Assembly (NCBI GenBank): GCA_035524895.1
Contig: DATLFI010000090.1
Location: forward strand, 1-16,010
Direction of reading: 5' to 3'
From: DATLFI01 sp035524895
GTDB lineage: Bacteria > Acidobacteriota > Thermoanaerobaculia > Multivoradales > Multivoraceae
Length of the DNA: 16,010 nt
Part shown: positions 6,607 to 15,957 of the stretch, piece after piece
How the letters are laid out: each line of letters opens with the position of its first letter
How positions within the stretch are numbered: the first letter of the stretch is position 1
Program-made: the position numbers and the translations under genes
The notes under the pieces: model-generated
Databases searched by the model: none
What the model was told of the DNA's origin: nothing
Seen by the model: only the letters and a program-made list of their open reading frames with translations

Positions 6607-9600
6607 TTGTGCGGAATCATCGCAGTGCTGCGCCCGCCTCCGGGCGCGGTCGTAACGCTCGACGCTCCGGCGGTGTTGGGTCTGCTGGCGGCCGGCCGCC
6701 GGCGGCTCGAGGTGCTCGGGGACATGGGCGCGTTCGGCGAGCAGCAGACCGTGGCGGCTCTCGCGACCACCGTTCCGCCGCTGCACGAGCTCGACGCACT
6801 GCTCAAGAGCCCCGCCGGGATTTGCGCCCTGGTCGCCGACGCTGGCTTGCGCCACGAAGTGGGTCGGCAGGCTGCGATCTTCGAGGGCTGGCTGGTCGTG
6901 CTCGAGGAGCGTCTCGATCGCGGTGAGCTGGCGGCAGGCAGCGCGGCGATCGAAGAGCTGAACCGGCTGCTCGTGGCGCTCAAGGATGCGGTGTGGGCCA
7001 TCGGCCGCGACCGTGTCGGTGCGGCTGTGGCGGTGGCAGAGCTGGCGGGTGAGCTGCAAAACCCGGCGGCCATCGTAGGCCTGCTCTCCGTGCAGCAGGT
7101 GCTGTCGGGTCTCGATCGCCTCGAGGTGCGGGGGCGGGACTCCGCGGGCGTCCAGATCGTATTGCACGATCATGGGGTCGACCCGGCGGCTCCGCTGGCG
7201 CGCCAGATGCTCGCGCATCGCCTCGACGATCCGCTCTACCGCGGCGGCGCGGTGCGATTCGAAGGGGGCGCTCTGGCGCTGGTCTACAAGACCGCTGCGG
7301 AGATCGGCGAGCTGGGCGACAACGTGCGGGAGCTGCGCCGCGCGATCCGCGAGGACCAGCTCCTGCGGCTGGCGCTGGGCGGCGACAACGTGAGCGTGCT
7401 GGCGCTCGGTCACACGCGCTGGGCCAGCGTCGGCATCATCAGCGAGCAGAACGCACACCCGCTCGACGAGCGCGAGTCTCCGGCGCGCTCCCACACGCCG
7501 ATGGTGGTGGGTGCCCTCAACGGCGACGTCGACAACCACCTCGAGCTCAAGGCCGCCGCGGACCTTCGCTTCCCGTCGGAGGTGACCACCGACGCCAAGG
7601 TGATTCCCGCGTTGGTGGCGCGCAGGCTGGTCGAAGGGTGGAACGGAGTGGACGCGTTCCGCGAGACGGTGGCTTCGTTCGTCGGGTCGGTGGCCATCGC
7701 GGCGAGCGTGGTGGCGGACCCCGACATTCTCTACCTCGCCCTCCACGGCTCGGGTCAGGCGCTCTACGTCGGGCTCGGCGAGGGCGTGTTCGTGGTGGCA
7801 AGCGAGCCGTACGGCGTGGTCGAGGAAACGGAGACCTATCTGCGGCTCGACGGAGAAACCCCCGCCGACACGAGCAGCCCGGCCACCAGCCGCGGCCAGA
7901 TCGTGGTGCTCGACCGCCGGCGCGCTGGGCGGCTCGAGGGCATCCTGCGGGTCGGGTATGACGGCACTGTGCTGCCGGTGACCGATCGCGATCTCCACCG
8001 TGCACAGATCACCACCCGCGACATAGACCGTCGCGGCTATCCGCACTTCCTGCTCAAGGAGATCTCCGAGGCGCCGGCGTCATTCGCCAAGACCCTGCGC
8101 GGCAAGCTGCTCGAGGCGCCGGACGGCGTGCTGCGGGTGGCGCTCGGGGAGGACGTGCTGCCTACGGCCCTGCGCGAGCGGCTGCGCTCCGGAGCGGTGC
8201 GGCGGATTTTGGTGATCGGCCAGGGCACGGCGGCGGTCGCGGGCCAGGGCGTTGCCGAGGCGCTCCGCCTTGTCCTGACCGGGCGCCCGCATGCGCCGGC
8301 GGTGCTCGCCATGCCGGCGACCGAGCTGAGCGGCTTCCATCTCGACTCGGACATGTCGGACGCCCTGGTGGTCGCAATCAGCCAGTCGGGCACCACCACC
8401 GACACCAACCGCACCGTGGATCTGGTGCGCGCGCGGGGCGCGACCGTGGTCGCGATCGTCAACCGGCGCAGCAGCGACCTCACCGACAAGGCCGACGGCG
8501 TGCTCTACACCTCCGACGGCCGCGACGTCGAGATGAGTGTCGCCTCCACCAAGGCGTTCTACTCCCAGATCGCCGGCGGGTTCCTGCTGGCAATAGCGCT
8601 GGGCGAGCTCTACGGTGGCGAGGGCACGCTTGCCACCGACGCCGCGTTGCAGGAGCTGGCCCGCGGTCTCCGCGGCGAGCTGCCGGCAGCGATGGCGAGC
8701 ACCATCGAGCGACGCGCGGACATCGCGGCGATCGCCGAGCGCCGGGCGCCGCCGAAGCGACACTGGGCGCTCGTCGGCAACGGCTGGAACCGCATCGCTG
8801 CGCAGGAGGTGCGGATCAAGCTGTCGGAGCTGTGCTACAAGTCGATCGCCTGCGACGTGACCGAGGACAAGAAGCACATCGACCTGTCCTCCGAGCCGCT
8901 CGTGCTGGTGTGCGCCGCCGGGCTGGTCGGCTCCAACGCCGACGACGTCGCGAAGGAGATCGCGATCTTCGCTGCCCACAAGGCGACGCCGATCGTCTTC
9001 GCGACCGAGGGCGAGCGCCGCTTCACGGCAGCCGCGGAAATATTCGAGGTGCCGAGAGTGCACCCGGCGCTCTCGTTCGTGCTGAGCGCGGTGGCTGGAC
9101 ATCTCTTCGGCTACGCGGCGGCGCTCGCGATCGATGCTCAGGCCAGGCCGTTGCGCGAGCTGCGCGCGGCGATCGAACGGCTAGCCTCCGGCGTCTCGGC
9201 CCCTATCGAGCAGGACGGCGAGCCGGAGGATCCCCTCGAGCGGTTGCGACGCGAGGCTGGTGGGTTCGCGACGGCTTTCCAGCTCGAGCTCGCCGCGCGT
9301 CGTTACGACGGCCACCTCGAGGCCAGCACCGCGGTGGTGCTCTCGGAGTTGCTGCAGGTCGTGGACGGCACGGTCGGGCTCGACGAGCACGCCAGGCGGC
9401 GGCGGCGAACCGCGTCGCCGGCCGCGCTGATCGATGACCTGGTCGCGGCGCTGAACCGAGCGATCGACGAGCTGACGCGTCCGGTCGACGCGATCAAGCA
9501 TCAGGCGAAGACGGTGACCGTCGGCATCTCGCGCGCGGAAGAGGCCCTGGTTACCGTGCCGCTGGTTCGCGATCTGCTCGCCGCGGGCGCCCTCCGCGAA

Positions 9601-10149
9601 CAGATCGCTTACTCGGACCTGCGCGCGCTCGCGGCACTCGATCCCCTGGTGGCGGAGGTGCGTGGGTTCACGCGCTACCGGCTCGAAGGCGACCCAGGGG
9701 AAGAATCTGCCAGCATTCGGGTGACGGGGCGCGGCGGGGTGGCCCTGGGGATGGCGTCGCGCACCGAGCACGAGCCAGCTCTCAAGGGCACCAAACGGCG
9801 CGTCGCCGAGGAGCGGCGGCTGCTGGTCGCGCGCGGCGAGCGTGATGGGAGGATGTTCGTGCTGGTTCCAGAGCAACAGGATGGACGGGCAGTCGGTCTG
9901 ACTTTGTTGCACCTCGACCTGCACGAGCGCGCGCCGGCCTCGGCGCTGCGCGGGGCTCTGCGCGCCTACCACGATCGGTACGCACGCCTGCGCGATGCGG
10001 TGATGGAGACCGAGAGCGAGTTTCGTGACGAGCTGCTCGACCGGCTCTCGGTCGAGGAGGCCCTGCTCGAACCGGTCGAGACCCTGGCCCGCAGCCTCAG
10101 GTTGCGTGCCGGAATGCCGACGGGTGCCCCGAGCGGAGTGCGCGCATGA
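6607..10149 (+). CDS. Giant GlmS-like glutamine amidotransferase/sugar isomerase with large insertions
   Basis: GlmS makes glucosamine-6-phosphate from fructose-6-phosphate and glutamine. This protein has 1180 residues against about 610 usually. A TTG start at 6607 (AGGA nine bases upstream) gives MCGIIAVL, placing the N-terminal nucleophile Cys2 correctly. The glutaminase domain continues with VRGRDSAG (174-181), GHTRWASVG (268-276), NAHP, ALNGDVDN (303-310) and TTDAKV (327-332). SIS1 has ISQSGTTTDT (591-600) and SVASTKAF (644-651). SIS2 has EVRIKLSELCYKS (734-746) and EDKKHIDL. The GlmS tail reappears as IKHQAKTVTVG (963-973), with Lys968 as the catalytic lysine. Extra material lies at about 12-155, 182-267, 845-955 and 975-1180, largely helical and unassigned. 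One phosphate-loop Ser is replaced (GQGTAAVAG). The TGA overlaps the epimerase ATG. Probably an active, enlarged GlmS relative; exact product unproven. Confidence 0.85.
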   Translation: MCGIIAVLRPPPGAVVTLDAPAVLGLLAAGRRRLEVLGDMGAFGEQQTVAALATTVPPLHELDALLKSPAGICALVADAGLRHEVGRQAAIFEGWLVVLEERLDRGELAAGSAAIEELNRLLVALKDAVWAIGRDRVGAAVAVAELAGELQNPAAIVGLLSVQQVLSGLDRLEVRGRDSAGVQIVLHDHGVDPAAPLARQMLAHRLDDPLYRGGAVRFEGGALALVYKTAAEIGELGDNVRELRRAIREDQLLRLALGGDNVSVLALGHTRWASVGIISEQNAHPLDERESPARSHTPMVVGALNGDVDNHLELKAAADLRFPSEVTTDAKVIPALVARRLVEGWNGVDAFRETVASFVGSVAIAASVVADPDILYLALHGSGQALYVGLGEGVFVVASEPYGVVEETETYLRLDGETPADTSSPATSRGQIVVLDRRRAGRLEGILRVGYDGTVLPVTDRDLHRAQITTRDIDRRGYPHFLLKEISEAPASFAKTLRGKLLEAPDGVLRVALGEDVLPTALRERLRSGAVRRILVIGQGTAAVAGQGVAEALRLVLTGRPHAPAVLAMPATELSGFHLDSDMSDALVVAISQSGTTTDTNRTVDLVRARGATVVAIVNRRSSDLTDKADGVLYTSDGRDVEMSVASTKAFYSQIAGGFLLAIALGELYGGEGTLATDAALQELARGLRGELPAAMASTIERRADIAAIAERRAPPKRHWALVGNGWNRIAAQEVRIKLSELCYKSIACDVTEDKKHIDLSSEPLVLVCAAGLVGSNADDVAKEIAIFAAHKATPIVFATEGERRFTAAAEIFEVPRVHPALSFVLSAVAGHLFGYAAALAIDAQARPLRELRAAIERLASGVSAPIEQDGEPEDPLERLRREAGGFATAFQLELAARRYDGHLEASTAVVLSELLQVVDGTVGLDEHARRRRRTASPAALIDDLVAALNRAIDELTRPVDAIKHQAKTVTVGISRAEEALVTVPLVRDLLAAGALREQIAYSDLRALAALDPLVAEVRGFTRYRLEGDPGEESASIRVTGRGGVALGMASRTEHEPALKGTKRRVAEERRLLVARGERDGRMFVLVPEQQDGRAVGLTLLHLDLHERAPASALRGALRAYHDRYARLRDAVMETESEFRDELLDRLSVEEALLEPVETLARSLRLRAGMPTGAPSGVRA

Positions 10150-11108
10150 GGGTCCTTCTCACCGGCTCCGCCGGCTTCATCGGCTTCCATACCGCGCGCG
10201 CCCTGCTCGAGCGAGGCGACGAGGTGGTCGGGTTCGACAACTTCAACCCGTACTACGACGCGACCCTGAAAGAGCGCCGGAACGCGACGCTCGAGGCGTA
10301 CCCCGAGTTCCGGTTGGTGCGCGGCGATCTCAACGACGCCGCCAGGCTCGACGCCGCATTCGATGCGCTCGGCTCGGGCCAGGGCACGCGCGTGTGCCAC
10401 CTGGCCGCACAAGCCGGCGTGCGGCATTCGATCCAGCACCCAGAGAAGTTCCTGCGCGACAACATCGACGGCTTCCACCAGGTGATCTCCCGATGTCACC
10501 AGCGCGACGTCGAAGGTCTCGTGTTCGCGTCGACGAGCTCGGTCTACGGCAACAATCCCGATCTCCTGCTCTCGGAGACCAGCAACACCGACGCCCAGGC
10601 TTCGCTCTACGGCATGACCAAGAAGGCCAACGAGCTCGAGGCCTCGGTGTACCACAGCCTCTACGGCGTGCGCGCGACGGGACTGCGTTTTTTCACGGTC
10701 TACGGACCGTGGGGCCGGCCCGACATGGCGCTCTTCCTGTTCACCGATGCCATCCTGCACGACCGGCCGATCCGAGTCTTCGGGCACGGTCAGATGCGCC
10801 GCGACTTCACGTTCGTGTCAGACATCGTGCAGGGGGTGCTCGGGGCGCTGGATCGCTGCCTGCCCTTCGCCATCCTCAACCTCGGTCGCGGCAAGCCGGA
10901 GGAGCTGATGGAGTTCATCGCCACGATCGAGCGCTGCTGTGGGCGCGAGGCGGAGAAGGAGCTCCTCCCGATGCAGCCTGGAGACGTGCGTCAGACCTAC
11001 GCCGACGTCTCTCGCGCTCGGGAGCTGGTGGGCTACGAGCCCGAGGTCACGATCGCCGAGGGCGTGCCACGATTCGTGGAGTGGTACCGCGAATACCACG
11101 GGCTGTAA
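10146..11108 (+). CDS. NAD-dependent epimerase, UDP-glucuronate 4-epimerase type
   Basis: A 320-residue extended short-chain dehydrogenase. The Rossmann motif GSAGFIG is at 7-13. DNFNPYYD (31-38) is the signature of UDP-glucuronate and UDP-GlcNAc-uronate 4-epimerases. STSSVYG (129-135) supplies the catalytic Ser/Thr, and YGMTK has Tyr155 and Lys159. RFFTVYGPWGRPDMA (181-195) is also typical of the group that makes UDP-galacturonate from UDP-glucuronate. RRDFTFVSDIV follows near the C-terminal substrate domain. It is cytoplasmic and supplies sugar precursors for polysaccharide. Its ATG overlaps the TGA of the GlmS-like gene (ATGA), with a GGAG seven bases upstream, so the two are co-translated. 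The dehydrogenase that could supply its uronate substrate follows after 81 bases. Whether the substrate is UDP-GlcA or the N-acetylated form is not decided by sequence. Confidence 0.9.
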   Translation: MRVLLTGSAGFIGFHTARALLERGDEVVGFDNFNPYYDATLKERRNATLEAYPEFRLVRGDLNDAARLDAAFDALGSGQGTRVCHLAAQAGVRHSIQHPEKFLRDNIDGFHQVISRCHQRDVEGLVFASTSSVYGNNPDLLLSETSNTDAQASLYGMTKKANELEASVYHSLYGVRATGLRFFTVYGPWGRPDMALFLFTDAILHDRPIRVFGHGQMRRDFTFVSDIVQGVLGALDRCLPFAILNLGRGKPEELMEFIATIERCCGREAEKELLPMQPGDVRQTYADVSRARELVGYEPEVTIAEGVPRFVEWYREYHGL

Positions 11109-11115
11109 CCCCCAG

Positions 11116-11135
11116 GGGCTGCGGGCGGCCCTTTT
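11116..11135 (+). terminator. Weak hairpin with T-run after the epimerase
   Basis: GGGC (11116-11119) can pair with GCCC (11128-11131), followed directly by TTTT (11132-11135). The stem is only four perfect pairs plus a wobble, so this is at best a weak or partial terminator within the sugar cluster. Confidence 0.25.
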
Positions 11136-11170
11136 CCCCGACACCGCCATCGCTCCGTATACCCTTATTC

Positions 11171-11180
11171 CCCGATAGCG
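11171..11180 (+). promoter_or_regulatory. CCCGATAGCG motif, copy 2, before the dehydrogenase
   Basis: This is identical to the ten bases upstream of the glycosyltransferase gene, here ending nine bases before the ATG. The preceding bases CCGTATACCCTTATT are AT-richer than the surroundings, as expected for a promoter. A function as a -10 element is a guess. Confidence 0.25.
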
Positions 11181-11189
11181 ATCCCGCGC

Positions 11190-12506
11190 ATGATCGACAA
11201 AGCGTTCCAAGAGAAGGTCTCCGACCGCTCGGTGCGCGTCGGTGTCATCGGACTCGGCTACGTCGGCCTGCCGCTGGCCGCCGCGTTCGCCGATGCCGGC
11301 GTTCGGGTGCTCGGCTTCGATGTCGATGCGGAAAAGGTGCGGCGCATCGGTTCCGGTCGCTCGTACATCCAGGCCGTGAGCGAGGAGCGGTTGGGTGCCC
11401 ACGTGCAGGAAGGTCGGCTCGAGGCGACCACCGATTTCGGCCGGCTCGGCGAGCCCGACGCGATCCTGATCTGCGTGCCGACGCCGCTCACCGTGCACCG
11501 TGATCCGGACCTCTCGTACGTCCGCCGGGCGACCGAGCAGATCGCGACACATCTGCGCACCGGCCAGCTCGTCGTGCTCGAGTCGACCACCTATCCGGGC
11601 ACCACCGACGAGGTAGTGCAGCCGCTGCTCGAGGCGACCGGCCTTGCTCTGGATCGCGACTTCCTGCTCGCGTTCTCACCCGAGCGCGAGGAGCCTGGGA
11701 AGCAAGAGCACACCATCACGCGCATCCCGAAGGTGGTGGGCGGGGCGAGCCCAGGCTCGCTCGATGCGGCGTGCGCCCTCTACGATCTGGTCGTTCCGTC
11801 GACCGTGCGGGTCTCGTCGACGCGCGCTGCCGAGGCGGCGAAGCTGACCGAGAACATCTTCCGCGCCGTCAACATCGCGTTGGTCAACGAGCTGAAGATG
11901 ATCTTCGATCGGATGGCGATCGACGTCCGCGAAGTGCTCGACGCCGCCTCTTCGAAGCCATTCGGCTTCATGCGCTTCGACCCGGGGCCGGGCTGGGGCG
12001 GCCACTGCATCCCGGTCGATCCGTTCTACCTCGCGTGGAAGGCGCGCGAGGTGCAGCTCACGGCTCGCTTCGTCGAGCTGGCGGGCAGCATCAACGTCGA
12101 GATGCCGCACTACGTGGTGGGCAGGCTGCAGCGGGCCCTCAACGACCGCGGGCTCCCGGTGCGGGGCAGCAAGGTCCTCCTGCTGGGTCTCGCCTACAAG
12201 AAGGACGTCGACGATCCGCGCGAGAGCCCGGCCTTCGAGATCCTGCACCTGCTGCTCGACCTGGGCGCCGAGGTCTCGTACCACGACCCGTTCATCGCGC
12301 AAGCGCCGGCGATGCGGTCGTGGCCGGACCTGCCGGCGATGCGCTCGGTGCCGCTCGAGGCCTCGACGCTCGAGACGTTCGACGCGGTCGTCGTGGTGAC
12401 CGACCACACCGGTGTCGACTACGAGCTGGTCGCGCGACACGCGCCGCTGGTCGTCGACACGCGCGGCGTCCTGCGCGGGCAGCGCGAGAACGTGCTGAGC
12501 GCCTGA
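11190..12506 (+). CDS. Nucleotide-sugar 6-dehydrogenase (WbpA/TviB type)
   Basis: A 438-residue UDP-sugar dehydrogenase that oxidises C6 of a UDP-hexose or UDP-N-acetylhexosamine to a uronic acid in two NAD+-dependent steps. The NAD site GVIGLGYVGLPLA is at 18-30, followed by CVPTPL (95-100) and ESTTYPGTT (131-139). AFSPEREEPG (161-170) with IPKVVGG (179-185) is the form seen in WbpA/TviB-type UDP-GlcNAc dehydrogenases. AAKLTENIFRAVNIALVNE (216-234) includes the catalytic Lys218. GWGGHCIPVDPFYLAWKA (268-285) contains the catalytic Cys273. LLGLAYKKDVDDPRESP begins the C-terminal domain, and length is normal for the family. The ATG at 11190 has no Shine-Dalgarno sequence. With the epimerase just upstream, a UDP-uronate or UDP-N-acetyluronate product with C4 inversion is likely. 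Choice between UDP-GlcNAc, UDP-ManNAc and UDP-Glc as substrate is open. Confidence 0.9.
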   Translation: MIDKAFQEKVSDRSVRVGVIGLGYVGLPLAAAFADAGVRVLGFDVDAEKVRRIGSGRSYIQAVSEERLGAHVQEGRLEATTDFGRLGEPDAILICVPTPLTVHRDPDLSYVRRATEQIATHLRTGQLVVLESTTYPGTTDEVVQPLLEATGLALDRDFLLAFSPEREEPGKQEHTITRIPKVVGGASPGSLDAACALYDLVVPSTVRVSSTRAAEAAKLTENIFRAVNIALVNELKMIFDRMAIDVREVLDAASSKPFGFMRFDPGPGWGGHCIPVDPFYLAWKAREVQLTARFVELAGSINVEMPHYVVGRLQRALNDRGLPVRGSKVLLLGLAYKKDVDDPRESPAFEILHLLLDLGAEVSYHDPFIAQAPAMRSWPDLPAMRSVPLEASTLETFDAVVVVTDHTGVDYELVARHAPLVVDTRGVLRGQRENVLSA

Positions 12507-12568
12507 GGGCGCTTCCTCGCCGGTGCTCGCCCGGATCGTTGTCGAGGCGGATTGCCGGCGCTCCAGTT

Positions 12569-12585
12569 CCTACACTATTGTCGTA
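12569..12585 (-). promoter_or_regulatory. Operator/UAS-like motif, copy 1
   Basis: Read on the minus strand this is TACGACAATAGTGTAGG. It matches copy 3 at 14 of 17 positions, in opposite orientation. Its centre lies about 248 bases upstream of the predicted glnA transcription start, within the range of enhancer sites used by sigma-54 activators. Confidence 0.55.
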
Positions 12586-12598
12586 AAGGCCGATCTTC

Positions 12599-12615
12599 TG
12601 CGACAATTTCGTCGC
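12599..12615 (+). promoter_or_regulatory. Operator/UAS-like motif, copy 2
   Basis: TGCGACAATTTCGTCGC shares CGACAAT and the right-hand GT-G arm with the other copies. It is itself an inverted repeat, GCGAC-AATTTC-GTCGC. Its centre is 30 bases from copy 1 and about 218 bases upstream of the predicted start. Confidence 0.45.
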
Positions 12616-12692
12616 TGATGCTCCCCGGGATGCGCTGCGACCCAGGCCGCTGGCTATGCGGGGCCCCGGAACGCGGCCAGGGAACGCCGGCA

Positions 12693-12709
12693 TACGACAT
12701 TGTTGTAGG
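12693..12709 (+). promoter_or_regulatory. Operator/UAS-like motif, copy 3
   Basis: TACGACATTGTTGTAGG is a near-perfect palindrome, TACGACA-T-TGTTGTA, with one mismatched pair. It matches copy 1 (reverse strand) at 14 of 17 positions. Its centre is about 124 bases upstream of the predicted glnA start, the usual place for an activator site. Confidence 0.55.
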
Positions 12710-12798
12710 TTCGATGGGCGTCGGGCTGGTGGTGGTGCGCTGCCACGATAACCTTCGGAGCCTGGCCAGTGGCTCGAGATCCAGGCCTCGGCACGTCC

Positions 12799-12814
12799 TG
12801 GCACCGGGGTTGCT
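12799..12814 (+). promoter_or_regulatory. Sigma-54 (RpoN) promoter of glnA
   Basis: TGGCAC-CGGGG-TTGCT matches the -24/-12 consensus TGGCAC-N5-TTGCW at every defined position, with exactly ten bases between the invariant GG (12800-12801) and GC (12812-12813). Transcription should start near 12825 and run into glnA. Sigma-54 control of glnA is well known in proteobacteria. Here it fits the activator gene immediately downstream of glnA. Confidence 0.85.
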
Positions 12815-12909
12815 CTCGCCACAGCCGAGTCGGTCCTACAAGAACGTTGGGGGCGCTTCCTCAGTGGAGGGCCCTTCCCAGGTATCGGATGCACTTCGAG
12901 GAGGAGAGG

Positions 12910-14325
<1,416 letters not shown>

Positions 14326-14334
14326 GCCAAGAGT

Positions 14335-14363
14335 GGGAGCGCCGGCCAACGGCCGGCGCTCCC
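14335..14363 (+). terminator. Strong intercistronic hairpin after glnA
   Basis: There is a perfect 13-bp stem, GGGAGCGCCGGCC (14335-14347) with GGCCGGCGCTCCC (14351-14363), and an AAC loop, starting nine bases after the glnA stop. No U-tract follows. It may attenuate read-through into the activator gene or protect the glnA mRNA 3' end, so that glnA is made in excess of the regulator. Confidence 0.6.
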
Positions 14364-14406
14364 GCCGCGGCCGCTACCTCCCGCAGACCCGGGAAGTGGG
14401 GTGACG

Positions 14407-15957
14407 ATGGAGACAGCCCGAGCGGTCCCGGCCGATCCGGAACCCGAGCAGCACGGCTCCGACAGTCGCGAGCCGCGCGAAGGACGCGAGCTCAAGCTGC
14501 TCTACAAGCTGAGCCGGCTGCTCGAGCAGAGCCTCGACCTCGCCGAGGTGATTGCCCCGGTGCTCGAGGCGCTGGCCGAGCACATGAGCCTGCACCACGG
14601 CACGCTCACCCTCCTCAACCGGCAGACCGGCGACATCGCCACGTTCGCCGCGCACGGCGCCAGCGACGAGGAGACCCGGCGCGCGCGATATCGCCTGGGC
14701 GAGGGCGTCACCGGGAAGGTGGTGGAGAGCGGCGAGCCGGCTGTGCTCCCCAGGCTGAGCGAGTCCGACGTCTTCCTGCACCGCACGCGCCGGCGCGACG
14801 ACGTGGAGCTGTCGTTCCTGTGCGTTCCGATCAAGACCGGCAACGAGATCTTCGGCGCGCTTTCGGTCGACCGCGTCTACGACCCCCACTACGACCTCGC
14901 CGACGACCTCCGCCTGCTGTCGATCGTCGGCTCGCTGATCGCCCAGGCGGTCAAGTTGCGGCGGACCGCCGAAGAAGAGCGCGAGCGCCTGGCCGAGGAG
15001 AACGAGCGCCTGCGCGCCCAGCTCCGCGATCGCTTTCGCCCTGCCAACATCGTCGGCGCCTCGCACGAGATGCAGGAGGTCTACGAGCAGATCGCGACGG
15101 TGTCCAAGAGCAACACCAGTGTGCTGGTGCTCGGTGAGACCGGCACCGGCAAGGAGCTGGTGGCCCAGGCGATCCACTACAACTCCGACCGCGCCGACGG
15201 TCCGTTCGTGAAGGTCCACTGCGCCGCCTTGCCGGAGTCGGTGATCGAGAGCGAGCTGTTCGGCCACGTGCGCGGCGCCTTCACGGGGGCCAGCGCCGCG
15301 CGCCGCGGCTACTTCAGCCAAGCGTCGGGCGGCACGCTCGTGCTCGACGAAGTGGGCGAGCTCCCGCAGCGACTTCAGCCAAAGCTGCTGCGCGCGCTGC
15401 AGAGCGGTGAGATTCAGCCGGTGGGCGGCGTCGTCAGCCAAGTCGACGTGCGCGTCGTCGCCTGCACGCATCGTGACTTGCGCGCGGAGGTGAAGGCCGG
15501 TCGCTTCCGCGAGGATTTGCTGTACCGACTCGCGGTGGTCGAGCTCACGATGCCGCCGCTGCGCGAGCGGCGCGACGACATTCCACTCTTGGCCGAGGTG
15601 TTCGCGCGCGACGCCGCCCGCCGCTTCGGCGTCGAGGGCGTAACGCTCGACGCCGAGCTCTTGGCCGCGCTCACGGCGCGTGACTACCCGGGCAACGTGC
15701 GCGAGCTCGAAAACGTGATCACGCGCCTGGTCGCGCTCAGCTCGGGGGGCGCCCTCGGAGTCGCGCAGCTGGCTCCGCCAGAGCCCTCGTTCACGCCGAG
15801 AACGGGCTCGTTTCGGGAGCAAGTCGAGGAGCTCGAGCGTTCACTCTTGACGCGCTCGCTCGCCGCAGCAGCGGGCAACCAATCCGAGGCGGCGCGGCAG
15901 CTGGGGCTTTCGCGCGCGACATTTCTAGACAAGCTGAAACGCTACGGACTCGCGTAG
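14407..15957 (+). CDS. Sigma-54-dependent transcriptional activator, GAF-AAA+-Fis (NifA/FhlA-like architecture)
   Basis: A 516-residue bacterial enhancer-binding protein. The N-terminal GAF domain (about 40-183) probably senses a small molecule or partner protein. It is followed by a charged coiled-coil linker (EEERERLAEENERLRAQL, about 189-206). The AAA+ domain has Walker A GETGTGKE (243-250), the sigma-54 contact loop GAFTGA (290-295), Walker B GGTLVLDEVGEL (308-319) and YPGNVRELENV (427-437). The C-terminal Fis-type helix-turn-helix, NQSEAARQLGLSRATFLDKLKRYGL, ends the protein. There is no receiver domain, so it is not an NtrC-type response regulator. It lies just behind glnA, which has a sigma-54 promoter, making glnA its likely target; the sensed signal is unknown. 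The ATG at 14407 has GGGG five bases upstream. A GTG at 14401, two codons earlier, is equally possible. Confidence 0.92.
   Translation: METARAVPADPEPEQHGSDSREPREGRELKLLYKLSRLLEQSLDLAEVIAPVLEALAEHMSLHHGTLTLLNRQTGDIATFAAHGASDEETRRARYRLGEGVTGKVVESGEPAVLPRLSESDVFLHRTRRRDDVELSFLCVPIKTGNEIFGALSVDRVYDPHYDLADDLRLLSIVGSLIAQAVKLRRTAEEERERLAEENERLRAQLRDRFRPANIVGASHEMQEVYEQIATVSKSNTSVLVLGETGTGKELVAQAIHYNSDRADGPFVKVHCAALPESVIESELFGHVRGAFTGASAARRGYFSQASGGTLVLDEVGELPQRLQPKLLRALQSGEIQPVGGVVSQVDVRVVACTHRDLRAEVKAGRFREDLLYRLAVVELTMPPLRERRDDIPLLAEVFARDAARRFGVEGVTLDAELLAALTARDYPGNVRELENVITRLVALSSGGALGVAQLAPPEPSFTPRTGSFREQVEELERSLLTRSLAAAAGNQSEAARQLGLSRATFLDKLKRYGLA

Larger units (their letters stand above)
12507..12909. 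other. 403-base regulatory leader of glnA
   Basis: There is no credible gene here on either strand. It holds three copies of a 17-bp motif (12569-12709), a sigma-54 promoter (12799-12814) and a strong ribosome-binding site, GAGGAGG (12898-12904), five bases before the glnA ATG. The predicted transcript leader is about 85 bases. Confidence 0.8.

Noticed and set aside
5944..8046. Long minus-strand frame of 700 codons antisense to the glycosyltransferase and GlmS-like genes
   Set aside because: The plus strand here carries recognisable GlmS and GT4 motifs; the antisense frame has none.
12729..12747. GTGG...CCAC inverted repeat upstream of glnA as an NtrC site
   Set aside because: It does not fit the TGCACYA-N5-TRGTGCA pattern; only a short GTGG/CCAC pair is present, common at this GC content.
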